Positions 32,006 to 42,261 are shown, counted from the first letter of the stretch. The stretch is DNA of 64,000 nt from Deinococcus aerolatus (GCF_014647055.1 NZ_BMOL01000001.1:424501-488500); one strand, 5' to 3'. A program made the numbers and translations. The notes: generated from the sequence alone by a model not told the origin.

Positions 32006-33706
32006 TCAGCCGCGCGCCGCCCGCTGCCGCGCCACGAACGCCAGGAACTCGGCCTGACCCAGCGTGTTGATGATCCGACCCGGCTTCAGGCCTGCCTTGC
32101 GCGCCACCGCCACACCGAAGCGGGTGTCAGTCAGGCCGCCGGGCACGTGAGCATCGGTGTTGATGGCGAAGGTCAGCCGCTCGCGCCAGCGCAGCACGTC
32201 GCGCCAGTCGAGGTCGAGGCGTGAGGCGTTGGCGTTGATCTCCACCACCGTGCCGTTGGCCTCGCAGGCGGCCAGCACGGCGTCCAGATCAAGGGTGTAC
32301 CCGGGGCGGCGCAGCAGCACGCGGCCCGTCGGGTGGCCCAGCACCGTGATCAATGGATGCGAGGCGGCCCGCACCAGACGCTCGGTCTGCCGCACCGGGT
32401 CCAGCGTGAACAGGCTGTGGACGCTGGCAACAACGTAATCCAGCCTGAGCAGTTCCTCATCCGGGTAGTCCAGCGAGCCGTCGTCCAGAATGTCCACCTC
32501 GGCCCCGGCCAGCACCGGCAGTCCCTCGGCCTGCAGGGCGCGGATCTCGGCAATGTAGTCGTGCAGGCGCTCAATGCTCAGGCCGTTGGCGTAGGACGCG
32601 GCGCGCGAGTGGTCCCCGGTGCCCAGAAAGCTGTGCCCCAGCGCCACCGCCGCCTCTACCATGGCGCGCACGGTCGCCGCGCCGTCGGACCACACCGAGT
32701 GGGTGTGCAGCATGCCGCGCAGATCGCTGACCTTCACCAGGTCCTCCGGCGGCGGCAGCGTCTGCCACAGGCCGTCGTGTTCGGATTCGCGGTACCCGGC
32801 GGGGCGGGGCGGCAGGCCCAGGGCGTCGGTCACGTCCTGTTCCGCCGGCGTGGGCAGCAGCACCCCGTTCTGCTTCAGCCCGCGCCCACTCAGGTCAAAG
32901 CCTTTCGCCTTGGCGTCGGCCCGCAGCGCCTCACGGTACCCCGCCGGGCCGCCCATCATCAGGTCAAGGGCGCCGCGCGCCTCGGCGTGGGCGTGGGCGA
33001 TTTCCACCGGGACACCGCCCACCCGGCCCGCCAGCACCGGCTTGTTTTGCACGTCCAGCAGGTCATCCACCGCGCCCTCCAGCCGCGCCCGGACCTCCCG
33101 CGCCGTCCCGGTGACGGTCACGCGCGCCACCCGCACCGTTTCCAGGCCGCGCCGCGCGTCGCCGGAAACCCGCGCGTCCAGACCCCCCAGCCGCGCCACC
33201 AGGGCCTCCGACACGTCCAGACCGGTGCTGAGGTGCTGGCGCTCCAGCGAGGCCAGGGCAAAGTCCACCGCCTCCAGAATGGTGGCCGCGCTCTTTGCCC
33301 CGAAGCCCTTGGTGGCCGCCACGCCGCCATTCTCTGCGCCCTCCCGCAGGCGTTCGAGCGAGTCGAAGCCGGCGTCCCACAGGGCGCGGATCTTCTTTGG
33401 CCCCAGCCCGCGCACCCGGAACAGGCCCAGCACGCCGGGCGGAACCTGGCTGGCGGCGTCCTCCAGCGGGCCGAAGCTCCCACTGCCCACAAACGCGCCC
33501 AGTTCGGCGGCGATGTTCTTGCCCACCTTGGGAATGCCCGCAAATTTCCGGGCGGCCAGTTCGGAGACCTCGGCCTCCAGCCCTTCCAGGCTGCGCGCGG
33601 CGCTGCGGTACGCCTGGGCGCGGAAGGCCTCCGCCCCCAGCAGGTCCAGCAGATCGGCCGTAGAGTTCAGGGCGCTAACGAGGGATTTGCGGGTCAGGTC
33701 AGACAC
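32006..33706 (-). CDS. polX: DNA polymerase X family protein with PHP exonuclease domain
   Basis: This 566-residue protein combines a Pol-X N-terminal lyase domain, helix-hairpin-helix elements ([14 protein letters not shown] at 58-71; [10 protein letters not shown]), a palm region and a C-terminal PHP phosphoesterase. PHP ligands are visible: HTH 334-336, D365/H366, E403, H430, H458, D518/H520. The palm region 180-200 ([16 protein letters not shown]) lacks the GDID-type aspartates expected there, so polymerase activity is doubtful. TAAGCT lies six bases before the GTG at 33706. Deinococcus PolX takes part in double-strand-break repair (established). Confidence 0.88.
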   Translation of the reverse strand: MSDLTRKSLVSALNSTADLLDLLGAEAFRAQAYRSAARSLEGLEAEVSELAARKFAGIPKVGKNIAAELGAFVGSGSFGPLEDAASQVPPGVLGLFRVRGLGPKKIRALWDAGFDSLERLREGAENGGVAATKGFGAKSAATILEAVDFALASLERQHLSTGLDVSEALVARLGGLDARVSGDARRGLETVRVARVTVTGTAREVRARLEGAVDDLLDVQNKPVLAGRVGGVPVEIAHAHAEARGALDLMMGGPAGYREALRADAKAKGFDLSGRGLKQNGVLLPTPAEQDVTDALGLPPRPAGYRESEHDGLWQTLPPPEDLVKVSDLRGMLHTHSVWSDGAATVRAMVEAAVALGHSFLGTGDHSRAASYANGLSIERLHDYIAEIRALQAEGLPVLAGAEVDILDDGSLDYPDEELLRLDYVVASVHSLFTLDPVRQTERLVRAASHPLITVLGHPTGRVLLRRPGYTLDLDAVLAACEANGTVVEINANASRLDLDWRDVLRWRERLTFAINTDAHVPGGLTDTRFGVAVARKAGLKPGRIINTLGQAEFLAFVARQRAARG

Positions 33707-33712
33707 CGGGAC

Positions 33713-33718
33713 AGCTTA
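33713..33718 (-). promoter_or_regulatory. -10 box TAAGCT, leaderless polX
   Basis: TAAGCT, then GTCCCG, then the GTG start of polX at 33706; there is no ribosome binding site. Confidence 0.6.
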
Positions 33719-33786
33719 CGGGGCCGGGGCGGGCCGGACCGTGGGGTTCCGGCATTCCATTCCCGCGTGCGGGGCGGCTCCGGCCC

Positions 33787-34575
33787 TCAATCCTGCCGCA
33801 CCCGCCCCGCGTACGTCACGGTCCGGCCGCCCGCCGCCCCGATCAGCGCCGCCGCGTCGGCGAAGCGGAAGCCCACCTCCTGCGGCTGGTGCGCGTCGCT
33901 GCCCAGCACCAGGGGGATGCCGCGCCTGACGGCCTCGCCCACCAGCGCTGGCGCCGGATACGCCTCGGCCACCGGCTTGCGCCACCCCGCCGTGTTGAAA
34001 TCCAGGCTCAGGCCAGCCCCGGCCACCGCGTCCAGCGCCCGCAACGCCGCCGCGCCGCCGGGGTCCCGGTGGCCGAACTTCTTGGGCAGGTCCAGGTGAC
34101 CGATGCTGTCGAACAGGCCGCAGCGGGCCGCGCTCTCGATCAGGGCGTAGTAGTCGCCGTACAGGTCCCCCAGATCGCGCTCGCGGTACTCAGCCACGAA
34201 TTCGGGATTGTCGAAGCCCCACGCACCCAGGTAGTGCACGCTGCCAATCACGTAGTCCCAGTCGTGGGCCGCCAGCAGGCGCTCCACGAACCGCTCGGTG
34301 CCGGGGTGGAAGTCGGCCTCCAGGCCCAGACGCACGTCCAGGCGCCCGGCAAACTCGGCCTGCACGGTGCGGACCTCCTCTATGTACTGCGGCAGCTGGT
34401 CCAGGTGCATCCGCCAAGGCGCGTCGTACCACGCGGGCATGGGCGAGTGATCAGTGAAGCACAGCCCCGACAGCCCGGCGTCCAGCGCGGCCTGCGCGTA
34501 CTCGCGGGGCGTGCCGGTGGCGTGGCCGCACAGCGGGGTGTGCAGGTGTGAGTCGAAGGCGGGGCGGGGGGACAT
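33787..34575 (-). CDS. hisK: PHP-domain histidinol-phosphatase-like protein
   Basis: This 262-residue PHP phosphoesterase matches the monofunctional histidinol-phosphatase type (HisJ/HisK). Metal-site motifs are DSHLHTPLCGHA near residue 8, CFTDHSP, GLEADFHPG, GSVHYLG, IGHLDLPKKFG and GSDAHQP. The last step of histidine synthesis before histidinol dehydrogenase is the likely role. A different phosphate-ester substrate cannot be excluded, as no other his gene is in the window. TACCCT lies six bases before the ATG (leaderless). Confidence 0.82.
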   Translation of the reverse strand: MSPRPAFDSHLHTPLCGHATGTPREYAQAALDAGLSGLCFTDHSPMPAWYDAPWRMHLDQLPQYIEEVRTVQAEFAGRLDVRLGLEADFHPGTERFVERLLAAHDWDYVIGSVHYLGAWGFDNPEFVAEYRERDLGDLYGDYYALIESAARCGLFDSIGHLDLPKKFGHRDPGGAAALRALDAVAGAGLSLDFNTAGWRKPVAEAYPAPALVGEAVRRGIPLVLGSDAHQPQEVGFRFADAAALIGAAGGRTVTYAGRVRQD

Positions 34576-34581
34576 GGAACC

Positions 34582-34587
34582 AGGGTA
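34582..34587 (-). promoter_or_regulatory. -10 box TACCCT, leaderless PHP phosphatase gene
   Basis: TACCCT is followed by six bases and the ATG at 34575. Confidence 0.55.
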
Positions 34588-34645
34588 GCGGAGCGGTTCA
34601 TGCTGAGGGCTGTGCAGGCGGCAGGCGCTGATGACCCGCTTGGCG

Positions 34646-35578
34646 TTAGCTCTTGAGGACGCGGCCCGGCGCGGGCCAGACCCGCCGCCCGAACACGTGC
34701 AGCAGCAGCCCCACGGCGATCATGGCCGCGCCGGCCACCTTGCCCGGCGCAAAGACCTCGTGGTACAGCAGGGCGCTGGAAATCAGGCCGAAGACCGGCA
34801 CCAGCAGCGACAGCGGCGCCACCCGCGCTGCCCCATGGCGCTGGATCAGCAGTGACCACACCCCGAAACCCAGCACGGTGTTGCCCAGGCCCATGTACAG
34901 CACGGCGGCCCACAACGGCCAGCCGCCGTGCAACAGGGTCCGGGCCACCACGTCCCAGCCGTCCACCACGCCCGAGAGCAGCCCCAGCGGCAGCGGCGCA
35001 ATCAGGCTGCTCCAGACCACCAGCGAGAAGACATTGGCGCCGCCTGCGGCGCGCACCAGCAGGTTGCTGACCGCCCAGCCCAGCGCGGCCACCAGCGTCA
35101 GGCCCAGCCCCAGCCCACTGACCTGACCGCCCGACAGCAGCCCGATCACCGCCATGCCCGCAAAGGCCAGCGTGATGCCGGTCGCCTGCCACGGCTGGAT
35201 ACGCTCACGCAGGAAGGCGGCGGCCAGCAGCGCCGTGAAGAACGCCTGAACCTGCATCAGCAGCGAGGCCAGGCCCGGATTGAGGCCCAGCGCAATCGCC
35301 AGGTACAGCAGGCCGAACTGCACCACGCCCACGGCCAGCCCGTAGCCCCACAGGATGCGGGCCGGAACGGCCGGCGGCCGGACGAAGAACACCGCCGGAA
35401 CCGCCGCCACCGCGAAACGCAGGGCTGCCACCAGCAGCGGCGGGGCGCCGTCCACTGCCCATTTGATCACCACGAAGTTCAGGCCCCAGATCAGCGTGAT
35501 CATCAGCGCCAGCAGCAGCCCGCGCGGCCCGAGGGGCAGTGTCCCCGTGGTGGCGGAGGGTGGCGCGGAAACCGTCAT
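34646..35578 (-). CDS. EamA-family (DMT) transporter
   Basis: This 310-residue protein has ten predicted membrane helices arranged as two EamA repeats. The first repeat begins LALMITLIWGLNFVVIKWAV, the second LTLVAALGWAVSNLLVRAAGG, and the signature LGNTVLGFGVW falls in the second half. Such drug/metabolite transporters export amino acids or other small molecules; the substrate cannot be told. TACACT lies nine bases before the ATG. It is divergent from an MFS transporter. Confidence 0.88.
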   Translation of the reverse strand: MTVSAPPSATTGTLPLGPRGLLLALMITLIWGLNFVVIKWAVDGAPPLLVAALRFAVAAVPAVFFVRPPAVPARILWGYGLAVGVVQFGLLYLAIALGLNPGLASLLMQVQAFFTALLAAAFLRERIQPWQATGITLAFAGMAVIGLLSGGQVSGLGLGLTLVAALGWAVSNLLVRAAGGANVFSLVVWSSLIAPLPLGLLSGVVDGWDVVARTLLHGGWPLWAAVLYMGLGNTVLGFGVWSLLIQRHGAARVAPLSLLVPVFGLISSALLYHEVFAPGKVAGAAMIAVGLLLHVFGRRVWPAPGRVLKS

Positions 35579-35741
35579 CTGGGCCGGAGTGTAGTGCCGG
35601 GCCTACGCGGGCGTCCGAGCATGCGGGATGCAGGAAACCGGCCCCGGCCACCCACCGCAATCACGCCCAGTCAGGTGGACAGAGAACCCCGCCAGATGGC
35701 GTATTTCCCCCTGACGATCAGGGCCGTAAGCTGGACGGCAG

Positions 35742-37130
35742 ATGACGCCTCCGCCCCAGACTGCCCTGCCCGCGCCGGACGGCTGGCGCACCTTCGTGTG
35801 GCTGTGGGGGTCGCAGGCCCTGAGCGTGCTGGGTTCAGCGGTGGCCGGCTTTGCCTTCAGCATCTACCTGACCGTCACGCGCTACCCTCTGGCCGAGCAG
35901 AAGCCGCAACTGGCGCTGGCCCTGGCGGCCACGGCGCTGGCCTGGGGGCTGGCCGCCACCCTCAGCGCGCCCGTGGCCGGCACTTGGACGGACCGTCACG
36001 ACCGGCGGCAGATCATGCTGGGGGCCGATCTCCTGGGCGCGGCCCTGACGTTCGCGATGCTGGGCCTGCTGCTGCTGCCCGCCGCGCCGCTGTGGACCCT
36101 GGTGCTGGCCTCGGGCCTGATGGGTCTGGTGTCCACGTTTCACGGCTCGGCCTTTGACGCGAGTTACACGACGCTGGTGCCAAAAGACCGTCTGCCACGC
36201 GCCAACGGCATGATGCAGACCATCTGGAGTCTGGCGGGGCTGGTGGGACCGGCGCTGGCCGCCCTGTTGATCGGCGTGCCCGCGCTGCTGCGACGGTCCG
36301 AGGCCCTGCCCGCGTGGCTGTCCGGCCTGCGCGACGGTGTGCCCTTCGCCTTCGCGGTAGACGGACTGAGCTTCGTGCTGGCCGCCGTGATTCTCTCGCG
36401 CCTGTCGGTGCCGTCTCCGAAGGAGGTCACCGACCGCAGCGGCCTGCAGCGCTCGTTCCGGGAGGACATGACCTTCGGCTGGACATTCATCGGCAGCCGC
36501 AGGCCGCTGCTGGCGCTGCTGCTGACCTTCGCCGTCGCCAACCTGTGCGGCAGCGGGCTGGGCGTGCTGGAACCGCTGATCGTCAAGTTCGGGCTGGCCG
36601 CCGACTGGCAGGCGCGCGGCAGCACCCTGACGGCCGCGCTGGCCACCCTGACCGTGACCCAGAGCGTGGGCGGGGTCCTGGGCGGCGTGCTGATCAGCGT
36701 GTGGGGCGGCCTGAAGGTGCGGCGGGTGCTGGGCGTGCTGGTGCCGATGATCGCCTCCGGGCTGGCGCTGGCGGCCTTTGGCCTGAGCAGCACGGTGCTG
36801 GGGGCGGCGCTGGCGCTGTTTGCCCTGGGCCTGACCTACCCCGCCATGAACGCGCACTCGCAGAGCATCTGGCAGGCCCAGGTGCCGCCGGCCATGCAGG
36901 GCCGGGTGTTCAGCGTGCGGCGGCTGATCGCGCAGTTCACCTCGCCGCTGAGCACCGCGCTGGCCGGGCTGCTGGCCGCGCGCTATGCCGGGGGCAGCGT
37001 CGCCGTTCTCGCGGGCCTGCTGCTGGCCGGGGTGGCGGCGGCGCAGCTGTTCAACCCGGTGCTGCGCCGGGTGGAGGACGGCCCGGCAGCGCTGGCCAGC
37101 GCCGCGCCGGAAAGCCGAATCGGCGGCTGA
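35742..37130 (+). CDS. MFS transporter
   Basis: This 462-residue protein has about twelve hydrophobic segments and the MFS loop motif APVAGTWTDRHDRRQIM between helices 2 and 3 (about residues 77-93). It resembles the bacterial MFS group of macrolide-type or siderophore exporters (MFS_3). TAAGCT lies nine bases before the ATG. Substrate unknown. Confidence 0.85.
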   Translation: MTPPPQTALPAPDGWRTFVWLWGSQALSVLGSAVAGFAFSIYLTVTRYPLAEQKPQLALALAATALAWGLAATLSAPVAGTWTDRHDRRQIMLGADLLGAALTFAMLGLLLLPAAPLWTLVLASGLMGLVSTFHGSAFDASYTTLVPKDRLPRANGMMQTIWSLAGLVGPALAALLIGVPALLRRSEALPAWLSGLRDGVPFAFAVDGLSFVLAAVILSRLSVPSPKEVTDRSGLQRSFREDMTFGWTFIGSRRPLLALLLTFAVANLCGSGLGVLEPLIVKFGLAADWQARGSTLTAALATLTVTQSVGGVLGGVLISVWGGLKVRRVLGVLVPMIASGLALAAFGLSSTVLGAALALFALGLTYPAMNAHSQSIWQAQVPPAMQGRVFSVRRLIAQFTSPLSTALAGLLAARYAGGSVAVLAGLLLAGVAAAQLFNPVLRRVEDGPAALASAAPESRIGG

Positions 37131-37208
37131 GCACCGCCGGGCCGGTCCTTGGCCCTGGTCAGGTCTCCAGATCCCCACTTCCAGCCCGTTTCATCCTCGC
37201 GCAGCCGC

Positions 37209-37214
37209 TACACT
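37209..37214 (+). promoter_or_regulatory. -10 box TACACT, leaderless PIN-TRAM gene
   Basis: TACACT, seven bases, then GTG 37222. GGAGGG also lies between box and start, but a transcript starting there could not include it. Confidence 0.5.
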
Positions 37215-37221
37215 GGAGGGC

Positions 37222-38247
37222 GTGCTGGCTGTTCGTCTGTTCGTCATGTTGCTGGGATTGGTGCTGGGCTGGCTGGGGGGCCATGCCCTGGGCTCGGCGC
37301 AGCCCGGTGACCTGAACCGGGTCAATACCCTGAGCCTGATGCTGGCGGGCAGCCTGATTGCGCTGCTGCTTGCGCCGCGCGCCGAGAAACTGCTGACCGG
37401 CAGCGTGGGGCGCTTCTCGCGCTGGCACGCGGGGCTGTCGCCGCGCACAGTGGCCGCAGCCACCTTCGGCCTGATCGTCGCCCTGCTGCTGAGCGTGCTG
37501 CTCAGCGGCCTGCTGCAGAGCCTGCCGTTTTACAACTGGTTCTGGAACCTGCTGGTGACGGTGATCCTGGCAGTGTTTTTCGTCAATTTTGCGGTGGGCC
37601 ACGCGGAGGCTTTCGGCCTGCTGGCCTTTCCGCAGGTGCGCCGCCGCAGCGGCAGCAAGCTGCTGGACAGCAACGTGATCATCGACGGCCGCATCCTGGA
37701 ACTGGTGCGCTCCGGCTTTCTGGAAGGCGAGCTGGTGGTGCCAGGGTTCATCCTGCGCGAGTTGCAGCTGCTTTCCGACAGCGGCGACGCCCAGAAACGC
37801 GTCCGGGGCAAACGCGGGCTGGGCCTGCTGGAAGACCTGCGCGAGCTGCGCCCCATCCGGGTAGAGGACTGGGACGACGCGGCGCTGAAGTCGGTGGACG
37901 ACAAACTGATCCGGCTGGCCCGCGAGACCGGGGGCCAGATCGTGACCAACGACGGCAACCTGGGCAAGATCGCCAAGCTGCACGGCGTCACGGTCCTGAG
38001 CATCAACGAGGCGGCGGTGGCCCTCAAGCCGCAGGTGCAGGCCGGCGACCTGCTGGCGGTGACCATCACCAAGGGCGGCCAGCAGTCCGGCCAGGGTGTC
38101 GGCTACCTGGAAGACGGCACGATGGTGGTGGTGGAAGACGGCCTGAAGTTCCGGGGCAAGCAGGCCCGCGTGCAGGTTGTGAACAACGTGCAGACCAACG
38201 TGGGCCGCATGATCTTTGCCAAGCTGGAGCGGGAGGAAGTGGCGTAG
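37222..38247 (+). CDS. Membrane-anchored PIN/TRAM-domain protein (YacL-like)
   Basis: This 341-residue protein has about four N-terminal membrane helices (to about residue 125), then a PIN nuclease-like domain with acidic residues in LLDSNVIIDGRILELV, DDKLIRLARE and IVTNDGNLGKIA. A C-terminal TRAM-like RNA-binding domain carries DGTMVVVEDG. This is the architecture of B. subtilis YacL, whose role is unclear. The frame extends upstream to 36985, but that overlaps the MFS gene; the GTG at 37222 follows a TACACT box and matches the family N-terminus. Confidence 0.9.
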   Translation: MLAVRLFVMLLGLVLGWLGGHALGSAQPGDLNRVNTLSLMLAGSLIALLLAPRAEKLLTGSVGRFSRWHAGLSPRTVAAATFGLIVALLLSVLLSGLLQSLPFYNWFWNLLVTVILAVFFVNFAVGHAEAFGLLAFPQVRRRSGSKLLDSNVIIDGRILELVRSGFLEGELVVPGFILRELQLLSDSGDAQKRVRGKRGLGLLEDLRELRPIRVEDWDDAALKSVDDKLIRLARETGGQIVTNDGNLGKIAKLHGVTVLSINEAAVALKPQVQAGDLLAVTITKGGQQSGQGVGYLEDGTMVVVEDGLKFRGKQARVQVVNNVQTNVGRMIFAKLEREEVA

Positions 38248-38342
38248 GCGCTGGGTGCCAGTCCTGCCAGAACATCGGACGGACTACACCCAGAGGGCCA
38301 TGCGACCTTGAGCGGTATGCCCCTTTGAGAGCACACCGCCCC

Positions 38343-41078
38343 TCACAGATCCAGCCGCTGCACGCTGCTGCCCGCCACGCTCTTGGTCACCAGCAGGCGG
38401 CTGGGCAGGCGTTCGGACAGGCTTTCTACGTGGGTGACGATGCCCACCATGCGCCCCTGGGTGCGCAGGCTTTCCAGGGCACCAGCCACAGCTTCCAGCG
38501 CCTGCGGGTCCAGGGTGCCGAAACCCTCGTCCAGAAACAGCGCCCCCAGGATCTTGTTGCCTGCCAGGTAGTCGCTCAGGGCAATCGCCAGCGACAGGGA
38601 GGCCAGGAAGGTCTCGCCGCCCGACAGGGTCCTGACGCCGCGCACCTCGCCCGCGTTCCACAGGTCCTGCACCACGTAGTCGCCGCCCGCCAGCGCCAGC
38701 CGGTAGCGTCCGTCGCTGATTTCGTGCAGCAACAGACCCGCGCGGGTCAGCAGCTGCGCCTCTACCTCGGCCAACAGAAACTGCTGGAACTCGTTGGCCT
38801 TCAGGGAATTGGTCAGGGTCTGCCAGGTGTCGAAGGTGCGGGCGGCATCTAGCGCCTGGGCCTCGATTTCGGCCTTGCGGGTCAGACGTTCGCGTCCGGC
38901 CCGTTCCTGCTCGGCCAGACTTCCGGCACGCTCGCGGGCAGCGGTCAGGGCGGCGTCGGTGGCGGTCAGGTCACGGGCCACCTGCGTCAGCTGCGCCGGA
39001 TCGAAGGGGGCCGCGCCCAGCTGACGTTCCAGCTCGGCCAGGGCCTCGGCCAGTTGCGCCCGTTGGGCGGCCTGGGTGCGCGCCGCTTCCTCCAGCGCGG
39101 CAATGTCGTGTTCGGGCAACGCGGCGGCGCGGGCCTGCGCGGCGTCCATGCCCAACCCCCCCAGGGCCGCGTCCAGGGCAGCCTGGGCCTCCAGCGCGTC
39201 GGCCTCCCGGCCCGCCGAGGCGTTCTGTGCCGCCGCCAGGGTGGCATTGGCCGCCGCCAGATCACCAGACGCGCGGGACACGGCCCCGCCCGCCTCCTGC
39301 ACGCGCCTGCGGATGGCCGTGATCTCGTCGAGAAGGGCGCGGCGTTTTCCAGCAGGGTCCGTCCCGGCGGCGCGCACCCGCCCGGCCAGCCCGGCCAGCA
39401 GGCGCAGCGCCTCGGTCTGGGGATCGCCGGTGACCAGGGCCTCGGCGGCGCGCAGATCTCTTTCGCGCCCCTCCAGGCCTTCTTGCCAGTTGCGGTTGTC
39501 GGCCTCCTTGTCGGCCAACCACGTCTCGCGGGCTTTCAGGGCGGCGCGCAGGTCGCTGAAGCGGGTGCGGCGCTCATCAAGCGTGGCACTCAGCACCTTC
39601 ACGCGGTCCTGCGCGGCGCTCAGATCAGCCTGCGGGGCGTCGGGCAGCTCGCGCACCTCCTGCAAGCACAGCGGGCAGTCCTCGCCCACATGCAGGTGCG
39701 CGCGGTAAGAGGCCAGGCCGGAGGTCAGGCGGGTCTCCTCCAGCGTCTTCTGGGCCGCTTCGAGTTCAGCTTTGGCCGTCTGACCGTCACGCTTGACCCG
39801 CTCTAGTTCCGCGGTCTCCTGCGCCTGCGCACTGTCCTCGGCCTGAAAACGGGCCAGCGCTGAATTCAGCCCCAACCGCTCGGCCTCGATCTGTACGCGT
39901 TCCTGCCGGTTCCGCTCGGCCTTCTCGGCCCCGGCGCGGGCCACCAGAAAGGCGTCCTCATCCCACTCCAGCGGCTGCGGGTGGGTGGTCTGCGGGGTGC
40001 CGCCGGAACGCTTGAGGCGGGCGGCGTCGGCCTCGGCCTCGCGCAATTTGTCGGCGCGGACTTCCAGATCAGGAATGCCCGCCTCGGCTTCCTGCGCGGA
40101 CTCCAGATTGGTCTGGGCAGCCTCGGCGGCGCGGGCGGCCTGGGTGGCAGTTCCCTGCGCTCCGGCCAGCGCGCGAGCCTCGCGTTCGGCGGCAATCCGG
40201 GCGCGCTCGGCGGCGTCCAGCAGCGGCAGCACCCCGGCCACCCGGCGGGCCTGCACCGCCCGCGCCGCCCCGGCCTGCACCCCGGCGGCGCGGGCGTCCA
40301 GCACGCCCAGTCGGCGCACGGTGTCCTCGCGGGTCTTCCAGACCTTCTCAGTCTCGCGCAGGCGGGCGAGGCTGTTCTGCAGGGCTTCCAGGCGGTCACG
40401 CAGCCCCTCGGCGTCGGCGTCGGTGCGCTCGCGTTCGGCGCGCAGGGCGGCAATCCCCTCCGCCGTCACCCCGGCGTATTCGTTCTCCAGCACGCTGTTG
40501 AGGCTGCCCGCACGGTGTTTCAGCTCCTTGGCCCGGTCAGAGGCGACGCGCTGCATGGCGGCGACGTGTTCCAGCCCGGTCAGCTCGCCCAGAATCGCTT
40601 GCCGTTCCTTGCCACTCCCGTGCAGCAGACGGGCAAACTCGCCCTGCGGCAGCATCACGCTGCGGGTGAAGTTCTTGAAGGTCAGCCCCACCACCGTCTG
40701 GATGCGCTCGTTGACCCCCTTGACGCCGCCGTCGCTGAGGTTGGCCCAGCGCCCGTCGTCGTCCCTGCGCTCGAAGCGCACCTCGTTCTCGGCCTGCCGG
40801 CGGCCCTTGGTGCGCGAGGCGCGGTACGTCACGCCGCCGGTCTCGAAAGTCAGGCCCACGCTCATGCCCCGCTCGCCCTGCGAGATCAGCGCGTCCAGCC
40901 CGGAACCGCCCAGCCGCTCGGTGTGTCCGTACAGCGCAAACGTCATGGCGTCCAGCAGGCTGGATTTGCCGCTGCCGGTCGGCCCCACCAGCGCGAACAG
41001 TTCCAGATCGGCAAAATCCAGCTCGGTGAACTGGCGAAAGGCGGTGAACCCCTGGACTTCCAGACGAATGGGCTTCAT
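38343..41078 (-). CDS. sbcC: Exonuclease subunit SbcC
   Basis: This 911-residue SMC-like ATPase is the SbcC (Rad50) subunit of the SbcCD nuclease that opens hairpins and processes blocked DNA ends. Walker A GPTGSGKSS lies at about 33-41. Long coiled coils flank the zinc hook CPLC at residues 468-471. The ABC signature LSGGETFLASLSLA and Walker B LFLDEGFGTLDP are near the C-terminus. The ATG at 41078 overlaps the sbcD stop (ATGA), indicating coupling. Confidence 0.96.
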   Translation of the reverse strand: MKPIRLEVQGFTAFRQFTELDFADLELFALVGPTGSGKSSLLDAMTFALYGHTERLGGSGLDALISQGERGMSVGLTFETGGVTYRASRTKGRRQAENEVRFERRDDDGRWANLSDGGVKGVNERIQTVVGLTFKNFTRSVMLPQGEFARLLHGSGKERQAILGELTGLEHVAAMQRVASDRAKELKHRAGSLNSVLENEYAGVTAEGIAALRAERERTDADAEGLRDRLEALQNSLARLRETEKVWKTREDTVRRLGVLDARAAGVQAGAARAVQARRVAGVLPLLDAAERARIAAEREARALAGAQGTATQAARAAEAAQTNLESAQEAEAGIPDLEVRADKLREAEADAARLKRSGGTPQTTHPQPLEWDEDAFLVARAGAEKAERNRQERVQIEAERLGLNSALARFQAEDSAQAQETAELERVKRDGQTAKAELEAAQKTLEETRLTSGLASYRAHLHVGEDCPLCLQEVRELPDAPQADLSAAQDRVKVLSATLDERRTRFSDLRAALKARETWLADKEADNRNWQEGLEGRERDLRAAEALVTGDPQTEALRLLAGLAGRVRAAGTDPAGKRRALLDEITAIRRRVQEAGGAVSRASGDLAAANATLAAAQNASAGREADALEAQAALDAALGGLGMDAAQARAAALPEHDIAALEEAARTQAAQRAQLAEALAELERQLGAAPFDPAQLTQVARDLTATDAALTAARERAGSLAEQERAGRERLTRKAEIEAQALDAARTFDTWQTLTNSLKANEFQQFLLAEVEAQLLTRAGLLLHEISDGRYRLALAGGDYVVQDLWNAGEVRGVRTLSGGETFLASLSLAIALSDYLAGNKILGALFLDEGFGTLDPQALEAVAGALESLRTQGRMVGIVTHVESLSERLPSRLLVTKSVAGSSVQRLDL

Positions 41079-42253
41079 GCCACGTCCTCCGCCCGCGCCG
41101 CCTCGTCCGCCTCCTTGAAGGCGGCGCGCAGGTCGTCGGGCAGCTCGCCGCGCCGCTCGCGGTAGTACTGCTCGTACAGCTGGGTCAGGCTCAGGCCCTC
41201 GCGCTTCAGCTCGGGCAGGGTCAGGTCTTCCTGGGCGGCCTCCAGGTCAACGGCCAGGGTGTTGGGGGCCAGCTTCAGCACGCGGTCCTTCAGGCCCGGC
41301 AGCGCGGTGCCGCTGGGGGCACGCACCACCACCTTCAGCAGCCCATCAAAGTCGCCCAGCGCCCGGATGCGGGCCTCCACACTGTCCAGATCGGTGCGCA
41401 GGGTCTTCAACTCGCGGCCACTCGCCAGCGGCAGGGCGTGAATGCGGGCGGGGCGTCCGGCCTCCACCTCCACCAGATTGACCTGCTTTTTCTCGCCGCC
41501 CTCGCCGAAATCCAGCTGGATGATGCTGCCGGGGTAGCACGCCAGCGGCGCGTCTGACACCTGCTGCGGCTTGTGGATGTGGCCTAGCGCCACGTATTGC
41601 GCGCCGGGCGGCAGTTGCAAACCCGACAGGGTGTAGGCGTTGGTCAGGTCAAACTGCAGGGTGCGTTCACTGCCGCTGGGCACCGCGCCGTCCATGGTGG
41701 CATGGGCCATCAGCATGTTCACGTGGCCCGCCCGGAAGCCCTCGCCCAGCCGGCGCAGGAAAAAGCCCATGCCCTCGCGGTACTTCTGCCGCCACGCGCC
41801 GGTGTCGCCGCCCAGCAGGTCCGCCGCCTTGACCAGCCGCCGCTCCGAGAGGTAAGGCAGGGCGCCCACGGTCAGGGTCTCGCCGCCCCTGGTCTCGATG
41901 GTCCGCACCATGTCCTGCGGATTGCTGCTGGGCTGCGCCACGGCCTGAATACCCACCCAGCCCAGCAGCCCGGTCACCGAATCCAGCCGCGCAGAGCTGT
42001 CGTGGTTTCCGGCAATGATGATGCCGGGAATCCCGGCGTCGCGCAGGCGCAGGAAGAAATCGAACACGGCGGCCTCGGCGTCGGCCGACGGGTTGCCGGT
42101 GTCGAACAGGTCGCCGGACACCAGCACGGCGTCGGCCTTCTCACTGCGGGCCAGGCCAGCAATCTCTATGAGTGCCTGATGAATTTCGGGAGTCCGGTCA
42201 AAGCCGCGCAGGTTGCGGCCCGCATGGAAATCAGCGGTGTGAAGTACGCGCAT
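41075..42253 (-). CDS. sbcD: Exonuclease subunit SbcD
   Basis: This 392-residue metallophosphoesterase is the nuclease subunit of SbcCD (Mre11 homolog). Metal-site motifs are LHTADFHAG (residues 4-12), VSGDLFDTGNP, IAGNHDS, and GHIHKPQ. The ATG at 42253 is chosen because it gives the standard N-terminus; TAGATT lies eight bases upstream, and an in-frame GTG at 42256 would add one residue. It overlaps sbcC by four bases. Confidence 0.95.
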   Translation of the reverse strand: MRVLHTADFHAGRNLRGFDRTPEIHQALIEIAGLARSEKADAVLVSGDLFDTGNPSADAEAAVFDFFLRLRDAGIPGIIIAGNHDSSARLDSVTGLLGWVGIQAVAQPSSNPQDMVRTIETRGGETLTVGALPYLSERRLVKAADLLGGDTGAWRQKYREGMGFFLRRLGEGFRAGHVNMLMAHATMDGAVPSGSERTLQFDLTNAYTLSGLQLPPGAQYVALGHIHKPQQVSDAPLACYPGSIIQLDFGEGGEKKQVNLVEVEAGRPARIHALPLASGRELKTLRTDLDSVEARIRALGDFDGLLKVVVRAPSGTALPGLKDRVLKLAPNTLAVDLEAAQEDLTLPELKREGLSLTQLYEQYYRERRGELPDDLRAAFKEADEAARAEDVA

Positions 42254-42261
42254 CACAGAAA

